Below, one piece after another: positions 1 to 10,236 of a DNA stretch of 64,000 bases. A model generated the notes under the pieces. It was not told the DNA's origin, did no database searches, and saw nothing but the letters and a program-made list of their open reading frames with translations. Each line of letters opens with the position of its first letter. Within the stretch, counting starts at the first letter, position 1. Made by a program: the position numbers and the translations under genes. Origin of the DNA: an uncultured Arthrobacter sp. Its GTDB lineage: Bacteria > Actinomycetota > Actinomycetes > Actinomycetales > Micrococcaceae. The DNA is taken from NCBI RefSeq assembly GCF_902805515.1, contig NZ_CADCTE010000144.1:1-64000 (forward strand), written 5' to 3'.

Positions 1-426
1 GGCCGGGAGGTATTCCGCATTCGGAATATTGGCGTCGACCCAGCCGCGGCACTGCGCCCAGGCATGGCCGTGCGTCGAGATCCGGCGGACATCGGCGGGC
101 CGGACGCCGGGGCGGGCCGCGAGGACGAACGTGATCGCGACGAGTTCCTCCCTCACGATCCGCAGCGGCTCGCCGACCGCGACGGCATCGAGGGTGGAGC
201 TCACGCCGCCCTCGACCGAGTTCTCGATCGGCACCATGGCGGCGTCCACTGCGCCGGACCGGACCTCGGCGAGCGCGGCGCCCACCGTCGCCACCGGCAG
301 GCGGCGGGCGTCCGCCGCTCCCGGGACCTGAAGCAGGGCGGCCTCCGTGAAGGTACCCTCGGGCCCGAGGAAGGCATACGAGGCGAAGGCCAGGGACGCC
401 GGGGCCGGCCCTGCTCGATCGCTCAC
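1..426 (-). CDS. pheA: Prephenate dehydratase (3' end truncated by window edge)
   Basis: Reverse-strand reading from GTG at 426: VSDRAGPAPASLAFASYAFLGPEGTFTEAALLQVP...VPIENSVEGGVSSTLDAV...; GPEGTFTE and PIENS-EG motifs typical of PheA. Not in the ORF track. Confidence 0.88.
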   Translation of the reverse strand, partial: MSDRAGPAPASLAFASYAFLGPEGTFTEAALLQVPGAADARRLPVATVGAALAEVRSGAVDAAMVPIENSVEGGVSSTLDAVAVGEPLRIVREELVAITFVLAARPGVRPADVRRISTHGHAWAQCRGWVDANIPNAEYLPA

Positions 427-755
427 AGGACCGTCGGCTCGCTGCCCGACTCGGAGACCATGGGCTTGCCGGCCTCGAGCCAGGCTCCCATTCCGCCGGT
501 GACATTGACCGCTGAGTAGCCGTTGGCCACAAGCCAGGTGGCCGCCCGGTGGGAGCGCCCGCCGGTTCTGCAGATCACGTGGAGATCCTCGTCGGGGTCG
601 AGGTCGTCCAGCCGCGCGGGAAGCTCATCCAACGGGATGTGGAGGGCGCCTTCGACATGGCCCGCCTCCCACTCATAGTCCTCGCGCACGTCGAGGATCC
701 GGGCGTCCGGGGCAAGGGACTCCACTGAAACATTCTCAAATTCGCTCACGCGCAC
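423..755 (-). CDS. Rhodanese-like domain protein
   Basis: ARILDVREDYEWEAGHVEGALHIPLDEL...VICRTGGRSHRAATWL; rhodanese active-site CRTGGRS. Stop overlaps the pheA GTG start. Confidence 0.9.
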   Translation of the reverse strand: MRVSEFENVSVESLAPDARILDVREDYEWEAGHVEGALHIPLDELPARLDDLDPDEDLHVICRTGGRSHRAATWLVANGYSAVNVTGGMGAWLEAGKPMVSESGSEPTVL

Positions 756-891
756 TTCCCTTCACTGCCGGGCGCCTGTGTGCCGGGGCCCGGGCCGCCG
801 CGTTCCGGCGGTCCTCCAAGCCTATAGTGGGAGCGGGCCCGGGCGCCGCCCGGATGAATTCCCCGGACGGTCCTTCCAACGGAAGCGGTGT

Positions 892-2277
892 ATGAGCGAG
901 TTATCCAGCCTGTCGGCCCTCACCCTGCGCGACGCCCTGGCCAGCGGCGACGTGGGGGCGAGGGAGCTGACCGAGCACTATCTGCAGCGGATCGAGGAGC
1001 GTAATCCCGCCCTCGGCGCCTTTCTCACCGTCACCGCGGAACAGGCCCTCCGGGAGGCCGATGCCGCCGATGCGCGCCGGGCCACCGGTGGCCCGCTGCC
1101 GGTGCTCCATGGGCTCCCGCTGGCACACAAGGACCTCACCGAGGTGGCCGGTGTCCCCACCACCTATGGAACGGCGGCCCTCCCGGCGGCCGTGGCGGAG
1201 GAGGACTCCCCGCTGGTGGCGGTCCTGCGGGCCGCCGGGGCGATCAGCCTGGGGAAGACGCAGGTCCCGGAGTTCGGACTGAGCGCCTACAGCGAGAATC
1301 TCATCGGGCCGCCCGCCCGCAATCCCCTTCACCCCGAGCTGAGTCCGGGCGGGTCCTCCGGCGGCAGCGCCGCCGCCGTGGCGGCCGGGCTGATCCCCTT
1401 CGCTCCAGGTACGGACGGCGGCGGGTCGGTGCGGATCCCCGCCGCCGCCACCGGGCTGGTGGGACTCAAGCCGAACCGGGGCCGGGTGCCCTCCGGGTCC
1501 GGGCAGGCCGACCTGGGACAGTTCGTAGTGGCCGGGCCGCTGGCACGCAATGCCGCCGACGCCGCGCTCCTCCTTGACGCCCTCGTGGCCGAGCCCGGCT
1601 ACCGCTCCACTGCGGCCGCCGCCCCTGCGGGGTCGTTCCTCGCCGCGGCCCAGCGCGCCGAAGGCCGCTTCCGGATCGGCGTCAGCACGGTCTCGCCGTT
1701 CGAAAGCGCCTTTCCCATCACCCTCGACGCCCCGGCCCGCGACGCCCTCGAGGCAGGCATCCGCGCTTTGGGCTCGGCCGGGCACGACGTCGTCGAGGCG
1801 CCCCTGACCTACGATCCCCGCTACCACGCGGCCTTCCAGACAGTCTGGACGGCGGCCCTGGCCATTGCCCCGATCGCCGAGGAGGACGAGGCGAAGCTGA
1901 CGCCGCTGGCGGGGACGCTGCGCCGGCGCGCTCGAACCCGTCCGGCGACGGAACTCACCGAAGCGATCGGGATCCTGCGGCAGTTCGAATACGACACCAT
2001 CCGCCAGTACGCGGACTACGACATGATCCTCACCCCGGCGCTGGGCATGACCCCGCGCCCGATCGGCTGGTACACCGACGCCGACGCCGACACGGACTAC
2101 GAGCGGCAGTGCCGGTATTCGCCCTTCACCTCGATGGTCAACGTGTGCGGGCTTCCTGCCCTGGTGGTTCCCACGCTGACCACCGCGGAAGGGCTGTCGA
2201 TGGCCATCCAGCTCATCGGCAGGCCCAGCGCGGAGGCCGACCTCCTGGCGGTCTGCGCCCAGCTCGAGGCCCTCTAG
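892..2277 (+). CDS. Amidase (amidase signature family)
   Basis: [25 protein letters not shown]...GLPLAHKDL...[35 protein letters not shown]; Ser-rich amidase signature. Start set at the internal ATG 892. Confidence 0.92.
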   Translation: MSELSSLSALTLRDALASGDVGARELTEHYLQRIEERNPALGAFLTVTAEQALREADAADARRATGGPLPVLHGLPLAHKDLTEVAGVPTTYGTAALPAAVAEEDSPLVAVLRAAGAISLGKTQVPEFGLSAYSENLIGPPARNPLHPELSPGGSSGGSAAAVAAGLIPFAPGTDGGGSVRIPAAATGLVGLKPNRGRVPSGSGQADLGQFVVAGPLARNAADAALLLDALVAEPGYRSTAAAAPAGSFLAAAQRAEGRFRIGVSTVSPFESAFPITLDAPARDALEAGIRALGSAGHDVVEAPLTYDPRYHAAFQTVWTAALAIAPIAEEDEAKLTPLAGTLRRRARTRPATELTEAIGILRQFEYDTIRQYADYDMILTPALGMTPRPIGWYTDADADTDYERQCRYSPFTSMVNVCGLPALVVPTLTTAEGLSMAIQLIGRPSAEADLLAVCAQLEAL

Positions 2278-2297
2278 CGCCGGACATTCCGGCGCTG

Positions 2298-2465
2298 CTA
2301 CTCCTGCCCGTCGGGGCCCTTGCCGCCGTCGAATCCGGGAGCGATTTCGACCTCCGGGTCGGGGCCGCCGTAGCCGCCGGCGTCGAGGTTCTCGGTGCCT
2401 CCGGCCTTTTCGGCGCCCTCCTCGTCGGGGTCGCCTTCAGGGGTGGTGTTCGTACTGTCAGTCAT
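2298..2465 (-). CDS. Small acidic hypothetical protein (55 aa)
   Basis: Reverse-strand ORF MTDSTNTTPEGDPDEEGAEKAGGTENLDAGGYGGPDPEVEIAPGFDGGKGPDGQE*; low-complexity and acidic, no recognised domain. Confidence 0.5.
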   Translation of the reverse strand: MTDSTNTTPEGDPDEEGAEKAGGTENLDAGGYGGPDPEVEIAPGFDGGKGPDGQE

Positions 2466-2536
2466 CGTTCAGCCTTTCGGAGGCGGAAGGCCCGCTCCGG
2501 GCCCTGTTTATCAGCATACTTATGATCCGCCCGACC

Positions 2537-3088
2537 TCAAGGCCCCGTCGTCACCGAGGCGGCCATCCCCAGGGCCACGAGCAGGGTGAAGCCGACGACC
2601 ATCAGCAGCCCCACCAGCAGCATGACGTACCCCATGATGAGCCCGGCCAGGGCCAGCGGCCTGCCGTCCGGCTCACGGCGCAGGGCGAGATGGCCAAACA
2701 CCACCGCAAGGATCTGCGGCAGGAGCAGCAGGCCGCCGGTAAACACGGCCGCCGCGCCGAGGATCAGTGCGGCGATGCTCATTCCCCGGGGTTCCGCGGG
2801 GTAGGGAGCCGGATAGGAGCCATACGGAAGGGTCCCCGGCTGCCGGTAGGACGTCGATCCGAACTCCTGCCCGCCGCGCGGGAAGCCGCGGCCGGAATCC
2901 GCCCCGCCGAACGGGTACGGGCTCACTCCCTGCCGGTCCGTCCCCGCGGCATGCGCTCCCGACGGCCCCTCTCCGGCCGGTCCGGCCGCGCCGGAAGCCC
3001 CGGGCGCCCGCATGCCGGGATCGGAATACCAGCGCGGATCGTGGGGATCGCCGAATGGGGGGCGTTGCTGGGGGCCGTCGTCGGCCAT
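2537..3088 (-). CDS. DUF4190-like membrane protein
   Basis: Gly/Pro-rich N-terminus then MSIAALILGAAAVFTGGLLLLPQILAVVFGHLALRREPDGRPLALAGLIMGYVML..., the DUF4190 two-TM pattern. Start MADDGPQQ. Confidence 0.75.
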   Translation of the reverse strand: MADDGPQQRPPFGDPHDPRWYSDPGMRAPGASGAAGPAGEGPSGAHAAGTDRQGVSPYPFGGADSGRGFPRGGQEFGSTSYRQPGTLPYGSYPAPYPAEPRGMSIAALILGAAAVFTGGLLLLPQILAVVFGHLALRREPDGRPLALAGLIMGYVMLLVGLLMVVGFTLLVALGMAASVTTGP

Positions 3089-3288
3089 GGTTCCACCTCG
3101 GGTCGTGCGGGAGGGTTCGGGTGTCCGGACCCCCGGATCTCCTAATGGTCCCCGCCCTGGTGCGCCGATGCAACGGAATCCGTGCCGGACGGGCAAAACG
3201 GCGACGCCTCGACCCCGCCGCGGCGCCGGCCGGAGTGCGGATAAAACCGGCGGCTGTATTTGGCGCAGTTCTTTGACATGCTGTTGCC

Positions 3289-4923
3289 ATGGCTAACCGA
3301 GCGGGCACTGTTGCCCTACCCAGCGACCTTGTTGATGTCACCGCCCTGCTTGACGCGTATTTCGACGTCGTTCCGGACCCGTCCGATCCGGCGCAGCGCG
3401 TCGCCTTCGGCACCTCGGGCCACCGCGGCTCGTCGTTGAAGGCCTCGTTCAACGAGGCGCACATCGCGGCGATCACGCAGGCGATCGTCGAATACCGGGA
3501 CCGTGAAGGGGTGACCGGCCCCCTCTTCATGGGCAAGGACACGCACGCGCTGTCGGAGCCGGCGCAGAACACTGCCCTCGAGGTGCTCGCCGCCAATGGC
3601 GTCACGGTGAGGATCGACGCCCGCGGCGCCTTTACGCCCACCCCCGCCGTGTCCCACGCCATCCTCGTTTACAACGCCACGCGCACCGACAAGGCCGACG
3701 GCATTGTCATCACCCCCTCCCACAATCCGCCGGCCGACGGCGGCTTCAAGTACAACCCACCGCACGGCGGGCCGGCTGATTCCGATGCCACCAACTGGAT
3801 TGCGGCCCGCGCCAATGAGCTGATGGAAGGCGGGCTGCGCGAGGTCCGCCGGGTTCCCGCCGCGCAGGCCCAGAAAGCCGAGGGCATCGGCACCTACGAC
3901 TTCCTCCAGCACTATGTCGAGGACCTGCCGGCGGTGCTGAACCTCGACGCGATCCGGGCCTCGGGCCTGTCGATCGGTGCCGACCCCATGGGCGGTGCCT
4001 CGGTCGACTACTGGGGTGCCATCGCCGAGAACCACAACCTGAACCTCACGGTGGTCAACCCGTCGGTCGACCCGCAGTTCGGATTCATGACGCTCGACTG
4101 GGACGAGAAGATCCGGATGGACTGCTCCTCCCCCTACGCCATGGCATCCCTCATCGCCCGGGCCGCCGAGTTCGACATCGCCACCGGCAACGACGCCGAC
4201 GCCGACCGCCACGGGATCGTCACCCCCGACGGCGGCCTGATGAACCCCAACCACTACCTCGCGGTGGCGGTCGACTACCTGTACCGCAACCGCCCGTCCT
4301 GGCGGGCGGACGCCGTGATCGGCAAGACGCTCGTGTCCTCCTCCATCATCGACCGGGTGGCCACCGACCTCGGCCGGGTGCTCGTCGAGGTGCCGGTCGG
4401 TTTCAAGTGGTTCGTTCCGGGCCTGCTGACGGGCGAGGTCGCCTTCGGCGGGGAGGAATCGGCCGGCGCCTCCTTCCTGCGGCAGGACGGCGGGCCCTGG
4501 AGCACCGACAAGGACGGCATCCTGCTGGCCCTGCTCGCCTCAGAGATCACCGCCGTGTCCGGGAAGAGCCCCTCCCAGCACTATGCCGGGCTCACCGAAC
4601 GGTTCGGGGCGCCGGTCTACGCGCGCATCGACGCCGCTGCGAGCCGCGAGCAGAAGGCGGCGCTGGGCAAGCTCTCGCCGTCGGACGTCACGGCCACGAC
4701 CCTCGCAGGTGAGGACATCACCGCACGGCTCACCGAGGCCCCGGGCAACGGCGCACCGGTCGGAGGGCTGAAGGTCACCACCGAAAACGCCTGGTTCGCG
4801 GCCCGCCCATCGGGAACCGAGGACGTCTACAAGATCTACGCCGAGTCCTTCCGCGGCGAGGACCACCTGTTGCAGGTGCAGGCGGAGGCCAAGGCGCTCG
4901 TCGACGGCGTCATCGGCGCCTGA
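3289..4923 (+). CDS. pgm: Phosphoglucomutase (alpha-D-glucose phosphate-specific)
   Basis: [66 protein letters not shown] motifs. Confidence 0.97.
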   Translation: MANRAGTVALPSDLVDVTALLDAYFDVVPDPSDPAQRVAFGTSGHRGSSLKASFNEAHIAAITQAIVEYRDREGVTGPLFMGKDTHALSEPAQNTALEVLAANGVTVRIDARGAFTPTPAVSHAILVYNATRTDKADGIVITPSHNPPADGGFKYNPPHGGPADSDATNWIAARANELMEGGLREVRRVPAAQAQKAEGIGTYDFLQHYVEDLPAVLNLDAIRASGLSIGADPMGGASVDYWGAIAENHNLNLTVVNPSVDPQFGFMTLDWDEKIRMDCSSPYAMASLIARAAEFDIATGNDADADRHGIVTPDGGLMNPNHYLAVAVDYLYRNRPSWRADAVIGKTLVSSSIIDRVATDLGRVLVEVPVGFKWFVPGLLTGEVAFGGEESAGASFLRQDGGPWSTDKDGILLALLASEITAVSGKSPSQHYAGLTERFGAPVYARIDAAASREQKAALGKLSPSDVTATTLAGEDITARLTEAPGNGAPVGGLKVTTENAWFAARPSGTEDVYKIYAESFRGEDHLLQVQAEAKALVDGVIGA

Positions 4924-4936
4924 CCGGCCCCCCGGA

Positions 4937-5004
4937 CGAAACCCGCCGAAACTGCAGCTCACCACGCTTTCCGGACCTCAGAGCGTGGTGAGCTGCACAC
5001 TCGC
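4937..5004. repeat. Palindromic repeat element, copy A (REP-like hairpin)
   Basis: cgaaacccgccgaaactgcagctcaccacgctttccggacctcagagcgtggtgagctgcacactcgc; 16-bp perfect arms tgcagctcaccacgct/agcgtggtgagctgca. Confidence 0.9.
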
Positions 5005-5040
5005 CAGTGATCTTCTGAAGACCCCATCCGGCACCCCGGT

Positions 5041-5108
5041 CGAAACCCGCCGAAACTGCAGCTCACCACGCTTTCCGGACCTCAGAGCGTGGTGAGCTGC
5101 ACACTCGC
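5041..5108. repeat. Palindromic repeat element, copy B (identical 68-nt direct repeat of copy A)
   Basis: Same 68 nt as 4937-5004, same orientation, 104-nt period. Confidence 0.9.
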
Positions 5109-5137
5109 GGGCAGTTTCCCGGCAGGCGCCTGCCGCG

Positions 5138-6526
5138 TTAGATCAGCCGGCGCAGCAGCAGGCGCTTCAGCGGGCCGAAGGGCGGGTAGGCCACCCGGAG
5201 CGTATCGGGGCGGGTGTCCTTGGTGAATACCGGCCGATGCTGGCTGAAGGTGTCGAAGCCCTGCTGGCCGTGGTAGCTGCCGGAGCCGCTTGCGCCCACT
5301 CCGCCGAAGGGCAGCCCCGGCACGGCGAGCTGCACCAGGCAGGCGTTGTGCGTGATCCCGCCGGCCCGGACCGCGTTCTCGAAGGCGGTGCGCCGCTCGG
5401 GACTGTTGCTGAACAGGTACGCCGCCAGCGGGGTCGGCCGGGCCGTGATGAACCGGACGGCGGAGGTGAGGTCGGGCACCGTCAGCACCGGCAGGAGGGG
5501 ACCGAAGATCTCCTCCTGCATGAGCGCCGATTCCGGAGACACCCCGGTCAGCAGGGTCGGCTCAAGGTACCGGGTGGCGCGGTCGTGCCGTCCACCGGCG
5601 GCCACCGTACCGTCCCGCAGGAGCGCGGTGAGCCGGTCGAAGTGTCCGGCGTTGACGATGCGGCCGTAGTCCGCCGAGGTCGAGGGATCCTCGCCGTAGA
5701 ACTCCTTGAGCGCCCCGCGCAGGGCCTGGACCAGCGCCGGCTCGAGCGCTGGCGTGGTCAGGACATAGTCGGGGGCCACGCAGGTCTGGCCCGCATTGAG
5801 GAACTTCCCCTGGACCAGCCGGCGGGCCGCGGCGTCGAGGTCGCCGTCCATCACCACGGCCGGCGACTTCCCGCCCAGTTCAAGGGTCACCGGAGTGAGG
5901 TTCCGGGCGGCGGCCTCGGCTACGATCCGGCCCACCCGCTCTCCCCCGGTGAAGAAGATGGTGTCGAACCGCTGCCCGAGCAGTTCCGTTGTGACCTCGG
6001 GGCCCCCTTCAACCACGGCGACGGCGTCCGGGTCGAGGTACTGGGGCACCAGGCGCGCCAGCACCTTCGAGGTGGCCGGCGCCAGCTCGCTCGGCTTGAG
6101 CACCGCGCAGTTCCCGGCGGCGAGCGCGCCGACGAGCGGGGCGAGGACGAGTTGCGCCGGGTAATTCCACGGGGCGATGATCAGGGCCACGCCCAACGGC
6201 TGGGCGGTCACGCTGGCGGAGGCCGGACGCAGCCCGATCGGCACCGGAACCCGCACCGGGGCGGCCCAGGCCGGCAGGTGCCTCACGGCGTGCTTCGCCT
6301 CGGCGCGGACCACGGCCAGCTCGGAGATGAAGCTTTCGGTCGGGCTCTTGCCCAGGTCGGCGGCGAGCGCAGTGGTGAAGTCCTCGGCCCGTTCGGCGAG
6401 CATCCGCATCAGGGCGCGCAGCTGCTGCCGGCGCCACACCAGGGGGCGAGTGGTGCCCGCCTCGAAGGTGCCGCGCAGCCGCCCGACGACGGTCCCGGCG
6501 GTTACTCGAACGGTCCCGGCGGTCAT
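5138..6526 (-). CDS. Aldehyde dehydrogenase family protein
   Basis: IIAPWNYPAQLVLAPLVGALAAGNCAVLKPSE, FFTGGERVGRIVAEAAARNLTPVTLELGGKSPAVV, GKFLNAGQTCVAPDYVL. ATG overlaps the upstream SDR stop. Confidence 0.95.
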   Translation of the reverse strand: MTAGTVRVTAGTVVGRLRGTFEAGTTRPLVWRRQQLRALMRMLAERAEDFTTALAADLGKSPTESFISELAVVRAEAKHAVRHLPAWAAPVRVPVPIGLRPASASVTAQPLGVALIIAPWNYPAQLVLAPLVGALAAGNCAVLKPSELAPATSKVLARLVPQYLDPDAVAVVEGGPEVTTELLGQRFDTIFFTGGERVGRIVAEAAARNLTPVTLELGGKSPAVVMDGDLDAAARRLVQGKFLNAGQTCVAPDYVLTTPALEPALVQALRGALKEFYGEDPSTSADYGRIVNAGHFDRLTALLRDGTVAAGGRHDRATRYLEPTLLTGVSPESALMQEEIFGPLLPVLTVPDLTSAVRFITARPTPLAAYLFSNSPERRTAFENAVRAGGITHNACLVQLAVPGLPFGGVGASGSGSYHGQQGFDTFSQHRPVFTKDTRPDTLRVAYPPFGPLKRLLLRRLI

Positions 6527-7530
6527 CGGGACGCCTCCACCGCGGCGGGGGTTCCGGCGGGGGTTCCGGCGGTGATCCCGGCGGGTGGCGGGGCTGAAGG
6601 TGGGGCTGACGGCCGGCGCCCGGTGAACGTGTCCATTGAGCGGTACACCCCGAAGATCCGCCCGGCCACGACGTCCCATGCGGGCTGGGGCAGCAGCCCG
6701 CGCAGCGCGCTGCCCAGCGCCACCGTCCACGGCAGCTGGAGGCGGGCGCGGCCCTCGAGCATGGCCTGCCACGCCCGGTCCACCACGGCGCCGGGCTCGA
6801 GCAGCGGAGTGAGCAGCGGAGCGCTCACCCCCGCGAACATCGGCGTCCGGATGTAGCTGGGGATCAAAGTGGTGACCCGGATTCCTGGGTGCCCGGCTGC
6901 GAGGAGTTCAAGGCGCAGTGAGTCGCTCCAGCCGATCACCGCCCACTTCGAGGCGGTGTAGACGCTCATCCGCGGCACCGAGAGCGTTCCCGAGGCTGAG
7001 GCCACATTGAGGATCCGTGCCGGGGTGCCGCGCCCGATCATTGCCGGCAGGAATTCGCGGGTGATGTGCATCGGCGCGAGGGCGTTGACCTGGAGGGTGC
7101 GGGCAATGTCCTCCTCCTGGCGATGCTCCCAGAAGTAGCTGCCCGTCACGATGCCGGCGTTGTTGATCAGGATCTCGGGTGCGCCGGGGTCGGCGAGGAC
7201 CGCCGCCGCGGCGGTCCGAACCTGCTCCAGGGAGGAGATGTCCACCGGGTAGGCGGAGACCGCGGCGCCGGCTCCGGCGAGCGCAGCGGCCGTGGCCTCG
7301 AGGGCCACCGCGTCCACATCCCACAGCACGACGGCGGCGGCGCCCTCTCGCACGGCCCGCTCGGCATAGAGCCGGCCCATCCCCATGGCGGCACCCGTCA
7401 CCAGCACCGTGCGGCCGCGGGCCGTGAAGGCCGCATCGTCCGCCGCCGGCCGGCGGGGCGCCCCCGGCGCCCGGGTGCCAAAGTGCCCTACCCCGTGTCG
7501 CAGGGCCCGGGCCCGGCTGCTCAACCCCAT
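6523..7530 (-). CDS. SDR family NAD(P)-dependent oxidoreductase
   Basis: TVLVTGAAMGMGRLYAERAVREGAAAVVLWDVD...LINNAGIV...SVYTASKWAVIGWSDSL; Rossmann GxxxGxG and YxxxK. Confidence 0.93.
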   Translation of the reverse strand: MGLSSRARALRHGVGHFGTRAPGAPRRPAADDAAFTARGRTVLVTGAAMGMGRLYAERAVREGAAAVVLWDVDAVALEATAAALAGAGAAVSAYPVDISSLEQVRTAAAAVLADPGAPEILINNAGIVTGSYFWEHRQEEDIARTLQVNALAPMHITREFLPAMIGRGTPARILNVASASGTLSVPRMSVYTASKWAVIGWSDSLRLELLAAGHPGIRVTTLIPSYIRTPMFAGVSAPLLTPLLEPGAVVDRAWQAMLEGRARLQLPWTVALGSALRGLLPQPAWDVVAGRIFGVYRSMDTFTGRRPSAPPSAPPPAGITAGTPAGTPAAVEASR

Positions 7531-7633
7531 TGGTTTATGTCCTCCTGCAATCGTCAGGACTGCAACGTAACACGGCGCCAACCGCCGGGAGATAGGATTT
7601 CCCCAGACCACACCCTCCCTGGAAGGCACCGCC

Positions 7634-8962
7634 ATGAGCGCGCTTGGAACCGGCTGGACCCTGCACGGGGACGGCAAGAACGTCACCCCTGGCGCCTACG
7701 TGGCCCCCGATGAGCGCCTGAGCTGGCCGCGCACCATCGGCATCGGGGCACAGCACGTGGTCGCCATGTTCGGCGCGACCTTCCTGGTGCCCCTGATTAC
7801 CGGCTTCCCGCCGTCGACCACGCTGCTGTTCTCGGGCATCGGCACGATCCTGTTCCTGGTCATCACCGCAGGGCGGGTGCCCAGCTACCTCGGCTCGAGC
7901 TTCGCCTTCATTGCCCCCATCGCCGCGGCCCAGGCCCAGCACGGGCCCGCCGGGGCGCTCGGGGGCATCGTGATGGCCGGTGCCCTGCTGGCGGTCATCG
8001 GCTTCATCGTCCACCGCGCCGGCTCGCGCTGGATCCAGGCCGCGATGCCCCCGGTCGTCACCGGATCCATCGTCGCCCTGATCGGGCTCAACCTCGCCCC
8101 GACGGCGAAGAACAGCGTCGAGCAGGGGCCGGTGACGGCGGTCGTGACGATCCTCGCCATCCTGCTGGTCACCGTGCTGTTCCGGGGCATCCTGGGGCGC
8201 CTCTCAATCCTGATCGGCGTGCTCGCCGGCTACCTCGTGGCGATGCTGCGCGGAGAGGTCGACTTCGCCGCGATCGGCGACGCCGCCTGGATCGGGCTGC
8301 CCGAGTTCTCGGCACCCACTTTCCACCTCTCCGTCGTCGGCCTGTTCCTTCCGGTGGTGCTGGTCCTGGTCGCCGAGAACATCGGCCACGTGAAGTCGGT
8401 GGCCGCCATGACCGGGCGGGACCTCGACCCGGTGACCGGCCGGGCCCTGATGGCCGACGGCGTCGCCACCATGATCGCCGGTGCCGGCGGCGGCTCCGGC
8501 ACCACCACCTACGCGGAGAACATCGGGGTGATGGCCGCCTCGCGCGTCTACTCGACGGCGGCGTACTGGGTCGCCGGCATCGTCGCCGTGCTGCTGAGCC
8601 TCTTCCCCAAGTTCGGGGCGCTCATCGCCACCGTCCCCCCGGGCGTCCTCGGCGGCGCCGGGGTGGTGCTGTACGGCATGATCGGGATCCTCGGCGTGCG
8701 GATCTGGGTCTCCAACCAGGTCAACTTCTCCAACCCCATCAACCTCTCCACCGCCGGCGTAGCCCTGGTGATCGGCATCGCCGACTTCACCTGGACGGTC
8801 GGGGACCTGACCTTCGCGGGCATCGCGCTCGGGACCGCCGCCGCCCTGCTGATCTTCCACGGCATGACCGCCATCGCCCGGGTGCGCGGCAGTGAGCACG
8901 TCGCGGGACCCGGTGAGCCCGAGGCCGCCGACACCGGGACGAAGCCCTCGAAACTGGGCTGA
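7634..8962 (+). CDS. Uracil/xanthine permease family transporter (NCS2)
   Basis: QHVVAMFGATFLVPLITGFPPSTTLLFSGIGTILFLVITAGRVPSYLGSSFAFIAP...GGGSGTTTYAENIGVMAASRVYST; NCS2 signatures. Confidence 0.95.
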   Translation: MSALGTGWTLHGDGKNVTPGAYVAPDERLSWPRTIGIGAQHVVAMFGATFLVPLITGFPPSTTLLFSGIGTILFLVITAGRVPSYLGSSFAFIAPIAAAQAQHGPAGALGGIVMAGALLAVIGFIVHRAGSRWIQAAMPPVVTGSIVALIGLNLAPTAKNSVEQGPVTAVVTILAILLVTVLFRGILGRLSILIGVLAGYLVAMLRGEVDFAAIGDAAWIGLPEFSAPTFHLSVVGLFLPVVLVLVAENIGHVKSVAAMTGRDLDPVTGRALMADGVATMIAGAGGGSGTTTYAENIGVMAASRVYSTAAYWVAGIVAVLLSLFPKFGALIATVPPGVLGGAGVVLYGMIGILGVRIWVSNQVNFSNPINLSTAGVALVIGIADFTWTVGDLTFAGIALGTAAALLIFHGMTAIARVRGSEHVAGPGEPEAADTGTKPSKLG

Positions 8963-9018
8963 GCCGCACGCCCCCCGGCCTCCGGCACCCGTCCCGCGGC
9001 ACTGCGTACAGTAAGGGA

Positions 9019-10191
9019 ATGATCCCGGAGACCCCCGATCCCACCGACCTTCTCGGCATCGACTCCCTCCTCTCCGCCGAGGAGGTGGCGCTGCGGGGCA
9101 GGGTCCGCGCCTTCGTCGACGCGGAGATCCGGCCGAACATCGCCCGGTGGTACGACACCGGGGAGTTTCCGCTCGACATCGTTGCGCCGATGGCCGAACT
9201 CGGGCTGCTCGGCATGCACCTCGAAGGCTACGGGTGTGCGGGACGCAGCGCCGTCGAGTACGGGCTGGCGGCCCTCGAGGTCGAGGCCGGAGACTCGGGC
9301 GTGCGCACCTTCCTCAGCGTCCAGGGTTCCCTGGCCATGGGCGCCATCGCCCGGCACGGCTCCGAGGAGCAGAAGAACCAGTGGCTTCCCCGCATGGCCG
9401 CAGGCAGCGTGATCGGCTGCTTCGCGCTGACCGAACCCGGCGGCGGATCCGACCCGGCGAGCATGCTGACCAACGCCCGCCGGGACGGCGGCGACTGGGT
9501 GCTCAATGGAACCAAACGCTGGATCGGACTGGCGAGCATCGCGCAGGTCGCCGTGGTGTGGGCGCAGACCGACGACGGCATCCGCGGCTTCCTCGTGCCC
9601 ACCGACACCCCGGGATTCCGAGCCACCGAGATCCCCCAAAAGCTCTCAATGCGGGCCTCCATCCAGTGCGACGTCGAACTGACGGACGTCCGGCTCCCGG
9701 CCGAGGCGCTGCTGCCCGCCGCCCGGGGGCTCCGGGGCCCGTTCGAATGCCTCAACGACGCGCGGTACGGCATCGCCTGGGGTGCCATGGGGGCGGCGCG
9801 CGACAGCTACCTGGCGGCGCTCAACTACTCCCGGGAGCGGATGCAGTTCGGCAAGCCGCTGGCCGCCTACCAGCTCACCCAGGAGAAGCTCGTGAACATG
9901 GCCCTTGAGATCACCAAGGGAACGTTGCTGGCACTGCAGCTTGGGCGGCTTCACGACGCCGGCGCCCTGAAGCCGCATCAGATCTCGGTGGGAAAGCTCA
10001 ACAATGTCCGGGAGGCCCTTGCCATCGCCCGGGAGGCCCGCGCCATCCTCGGCGGCAACGGCATTACGCTCGACCACTCACCGCTGCGCCACGCCAACAA
10101 CCTCGAGAGCGTCCGCACCTACGAGGGCACCGACGAGGTCCACACCCTGATCCTGGGCCAGCACCTCACCGGCATCCCGGCCTTCCGGTAG
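9019..10191 (+). CDS. Acyl-CoA dehydrogenase family protein (glutaryl-CoA dehydrogenase-like)
   Basis: GCFALTEPGGGSDPASMLTNARRDGGDWVLNGTKRWIGLAS...RMQFGKPLAAYQLTQEKLV...LGGNGITLDHSPLRHANNLESVRTYEGTDEVHTLILGQHLTG. Confidence 0.94.
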   Translation: MIPETPDPTDLLGIDSLLSAEEVALRGRVRAFVDAEIRPNIARWYDTGEFPLDIVAPMAELGLLGMHLEGYGCAGRSAVEYGLAALEVEAGDSGVRTFLSVQGSLAMGAIARHGSEEQKNQWLPRMAAGSVIGCFALTEPGGGSDPASMLTNARRDGGDWVLNGTKRWIGLASIAQVAVVWAQTDDGIRGFLVPTDTPGFRATEIPQKLSMRASIQCDVELTDVRLPAEALLPAARGLRGPFECLNDARYGIAWGAMGAARDSYLAALNYSRERMQFGKPLAAYQLTQEKLVNMALEITKGTLLALQLGRLHDAGALKPHQISVGKLNNVREALAIAREARAILGGNGITLDHSPLRHANNLESVRTYEGTDEVHTLILGQHLTGIPAFR

Positions 10192-10236
10192 GCAGGCACC
10201 GCTTCCGTCCGGCGGGCCTGCCTGCCGGGCGGCGGA

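Noticed and set aside
4937-5108. Palindromic pair as a CRISPR array or simple terminator
   Set aside because: Only two units separated by a 36-nt gap, each a long self-palindrome, no cas genes and no T tract; better described as REP-like.
5237-6856. 539-aa plus-strand ORF
   Set aside because: Antisense shadow of the aldehyde dehydrogenase/SDR genes; no recognisable domains.
7560-7634. Purine or pyrimidine riboswitch upstream of the NCS2 permease
   Set aside because: Spacer is short and shows no aptamer-like conserved core or strong stems.
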